Assembly: GCA_903954205.1 (NCBI GenBank)
Contig: CAJBMR010000099.1
Coordinates: 1-5,396, forward strand
Origin: an uncultured bacterium
GTDB lineage: Bacteria; Actinomycetota; Actinomycetes; S36-B12
Direction: 5' to 3'
Length of the DNA: 5,396 nucleotides
The notes beneath the pieces were generated by a model, which was not told the DNA's origin, made no database searches, and saw only the letters and a list, made by a program, of their open reading frames with translations. A program made the translations under genes and the position numbers. Below, piece by piece: positions 4,615-5,396 of the stretch. Positions within the stretch are counted from its first letter, which is position 1, and each line of letters opens with the position of its first letter.

Positions 4615-5396
4615 GTGGTCACCGTCCGTGCGGTCGCGCCAGCGAAGATCAACCTCAGCCTGCGCGTGCGCTCCCTGCGATCTGATGGCTACCACGAGAT
4701 CGCCACCATCTTCCACGCCGTGTCGCTCACCGATGAGGTGACGGTGAGCGCGGGGCCAGCGGGCTCGGGTCGTGTCGTCGTGACGACCGGGGAGCACACG
4801 ACATCCGTGCCGGGTGGCGATGACAACATCGCGGCCCAGGCGGCCCTCGCACTCGCTCGGCGTGCTGGCATGGCCGCGCCGGATGTCTCGATCGGTATCG
4901 CCAAGTCCATTCCCGTAGCCGCGGGTATGGCGGGAGGAAGCGCTGACGCCGCTGCGACACTGGTCGCACTGCGACGTCTCTGGGGCCTCGACCTCGCCGA
5001 CTCCGTGCTCGCCGAGATCGCCGCGGAGCTCGGCTCGGACGTTCCGTTCTCGCTCATGGGCGGCACTGCGCGCGGCACCGGCCGCGGTGAGCTGCTCACG
5101 CCGGTGCTCACCCAGGCGGAGTTGCACTGGGTCGTGGCCCTCATCGACGCGGAGTTGTCGACACCCCGCGTCTACTCCGAGTGGGACCGCCTTCTCGGCG
5201 AGGGGAGGGTCCAGCTGGCGGAGGCTGCCGACGCTCTCGACGTGCCGCTGCTCAGCGCCCTGCGTCTGGGAGACGCACGTGGCATCGCAGCCCATCTGGT
5301 CAACGACCTGCAGCCCGCGGCCCTCGCGCTTCGGCCATCCTTAGGCGGCGTCCTCGATGCCGGCATCGAACTCGGCGCACTGGCGGGCATGGTCTC
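4615..5396 (+). CDS. ispE: 4-diphosphocytidyl-2-C-methyl-D-erythritol kinase IspE, N-terminal about 260 residues (cut by window edge)
   Basis: IspE is the ATP-dependent GHMP kinase of the cytoplasmic MEP pathway; it phosphorylates 4-diphosphocytidyl-methylerythritol on the way to isopentenyl diphosphate, the precursor of polyprenyl lipid carriers and quinones. The frame is open to the right edge (260 codons plus two bases). Visible: PAKINLSLRV with K11; DGYHEIATIFHAVSL; the glycine-rich ATP loop PVAAGMAGGSADAAA (100-114); ELGSDVPFSLMGG with D142; and LAGMVS, where the next motif (usually SGSGPT) is cut off. K11 and D142 correspond to catalytic Lys10 and Asp141 of the E. coli enzyme. GTG 4615 is chosen because the product begins VVTVRAVAPAK, close to the M. 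tuberculosis N-terminus, and a -10-like site fits it. The in-frame GTG at 4588 would add nine unconserved residues and has no spaced SD; ATG 4613 is out of frame. The gene lies 29 bases after rsmA, the usual actinobacterial order. Confidence 0.95.
   Translation, partial: MVTVRAVAPAKINLSLRVRSLRSDGYHEIATIFHAVSLTDEVTVSAGPAGSGRVVVTTGEHTTSVPGGDDNIAAQAALALARRAGMAAPDVSIGIAKSIPVAAGMAGGSADAAATLVALRRLWGLDLADSVLAEIAAELGSDVPFSLMGGTARGTGRGELLTPVLTQAELHWVVALIDAELSTPRVYSEWDRLLGEGRVQLAEAADALDVPLLSALRLGDARGIAAHLVNDLQPAALALRPSLGGVLDAGIELGALAGMV

Noticed and set aside
4237..5295. 352-residue antisense open frame opposite rsmA and ispE
   Set aside because: The composition is that of the complement of GC-rich genes. 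It crosses two well-supported plus-strand genes and has no recognisable family.

Overview
This window is ordinary bacterial chromosome from a GC-rich (about two-thirds G+C by eye) actinobacterium. The evidence is the gene order (a divergent protein O-mannosyltransferase gene, then rsmI, metG, tatD, rsmA and ispE) and the proteins, which I recognise as close in motif and layout to their Mycobacterium tuberculosis counterparts. I cannot name a genus. All genes are housekeeping genes. I see no mobile element, CRISPR array, RNA gene, toxin-antitoxin pair, defence island or undescribed multi-gene system.

Layout: positions 1-293 on the minus strand hold the 5' end of a PMT-type protein mannosyltransferase gene that runs out of the window on the left. 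A 56-base divergent intergenic region (294-349) follows. From 350 to the right edge all genes read on the plus strand and are tightly packed: rsmI, an 11-base gap, metG, a 4-base overlap, tatD, a 5-base gap, rsmA, a 29-base gap, then ispE, which is cut by the right edge. No stretch over 300 bases lacks a gene.

How the genes relate: rsmI and rsmA both methylate 16S rRNA at or near the decoding site (C1402 ribose; A1518/A1519 bases). metG charges tRNA-Met. tatD is a metal-dependent nuclease. ispE makes isoprenoid precursors by the MEP pathway. The isoprenoid route may also be relevant to pmt, because actinobacterial PMT uses a polyprenyl-phosphate-mannose donor (inference).

The parts worth a second look are small. 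(1) A perfect 36-base tandem repeat, about 2.4 copies, sits just after the rsmA start codon and is translated as a Gly/Ser/Pro-rich N-terminal extension. It lies at the tatD-rsmA junction, where several relatives carry rpfB, and rpfB is absent here. (2) Two genes, pmt and ispE, have a TANNNT -10 hexamer placed so that transcription would start on the first base of the GTG start codon, suggesting leaderless mRNAs and a separate ispE promoter inside the apparent operon. (3) A perfect 10-base palindrome lies between the rsmA stop and the ispE -10.
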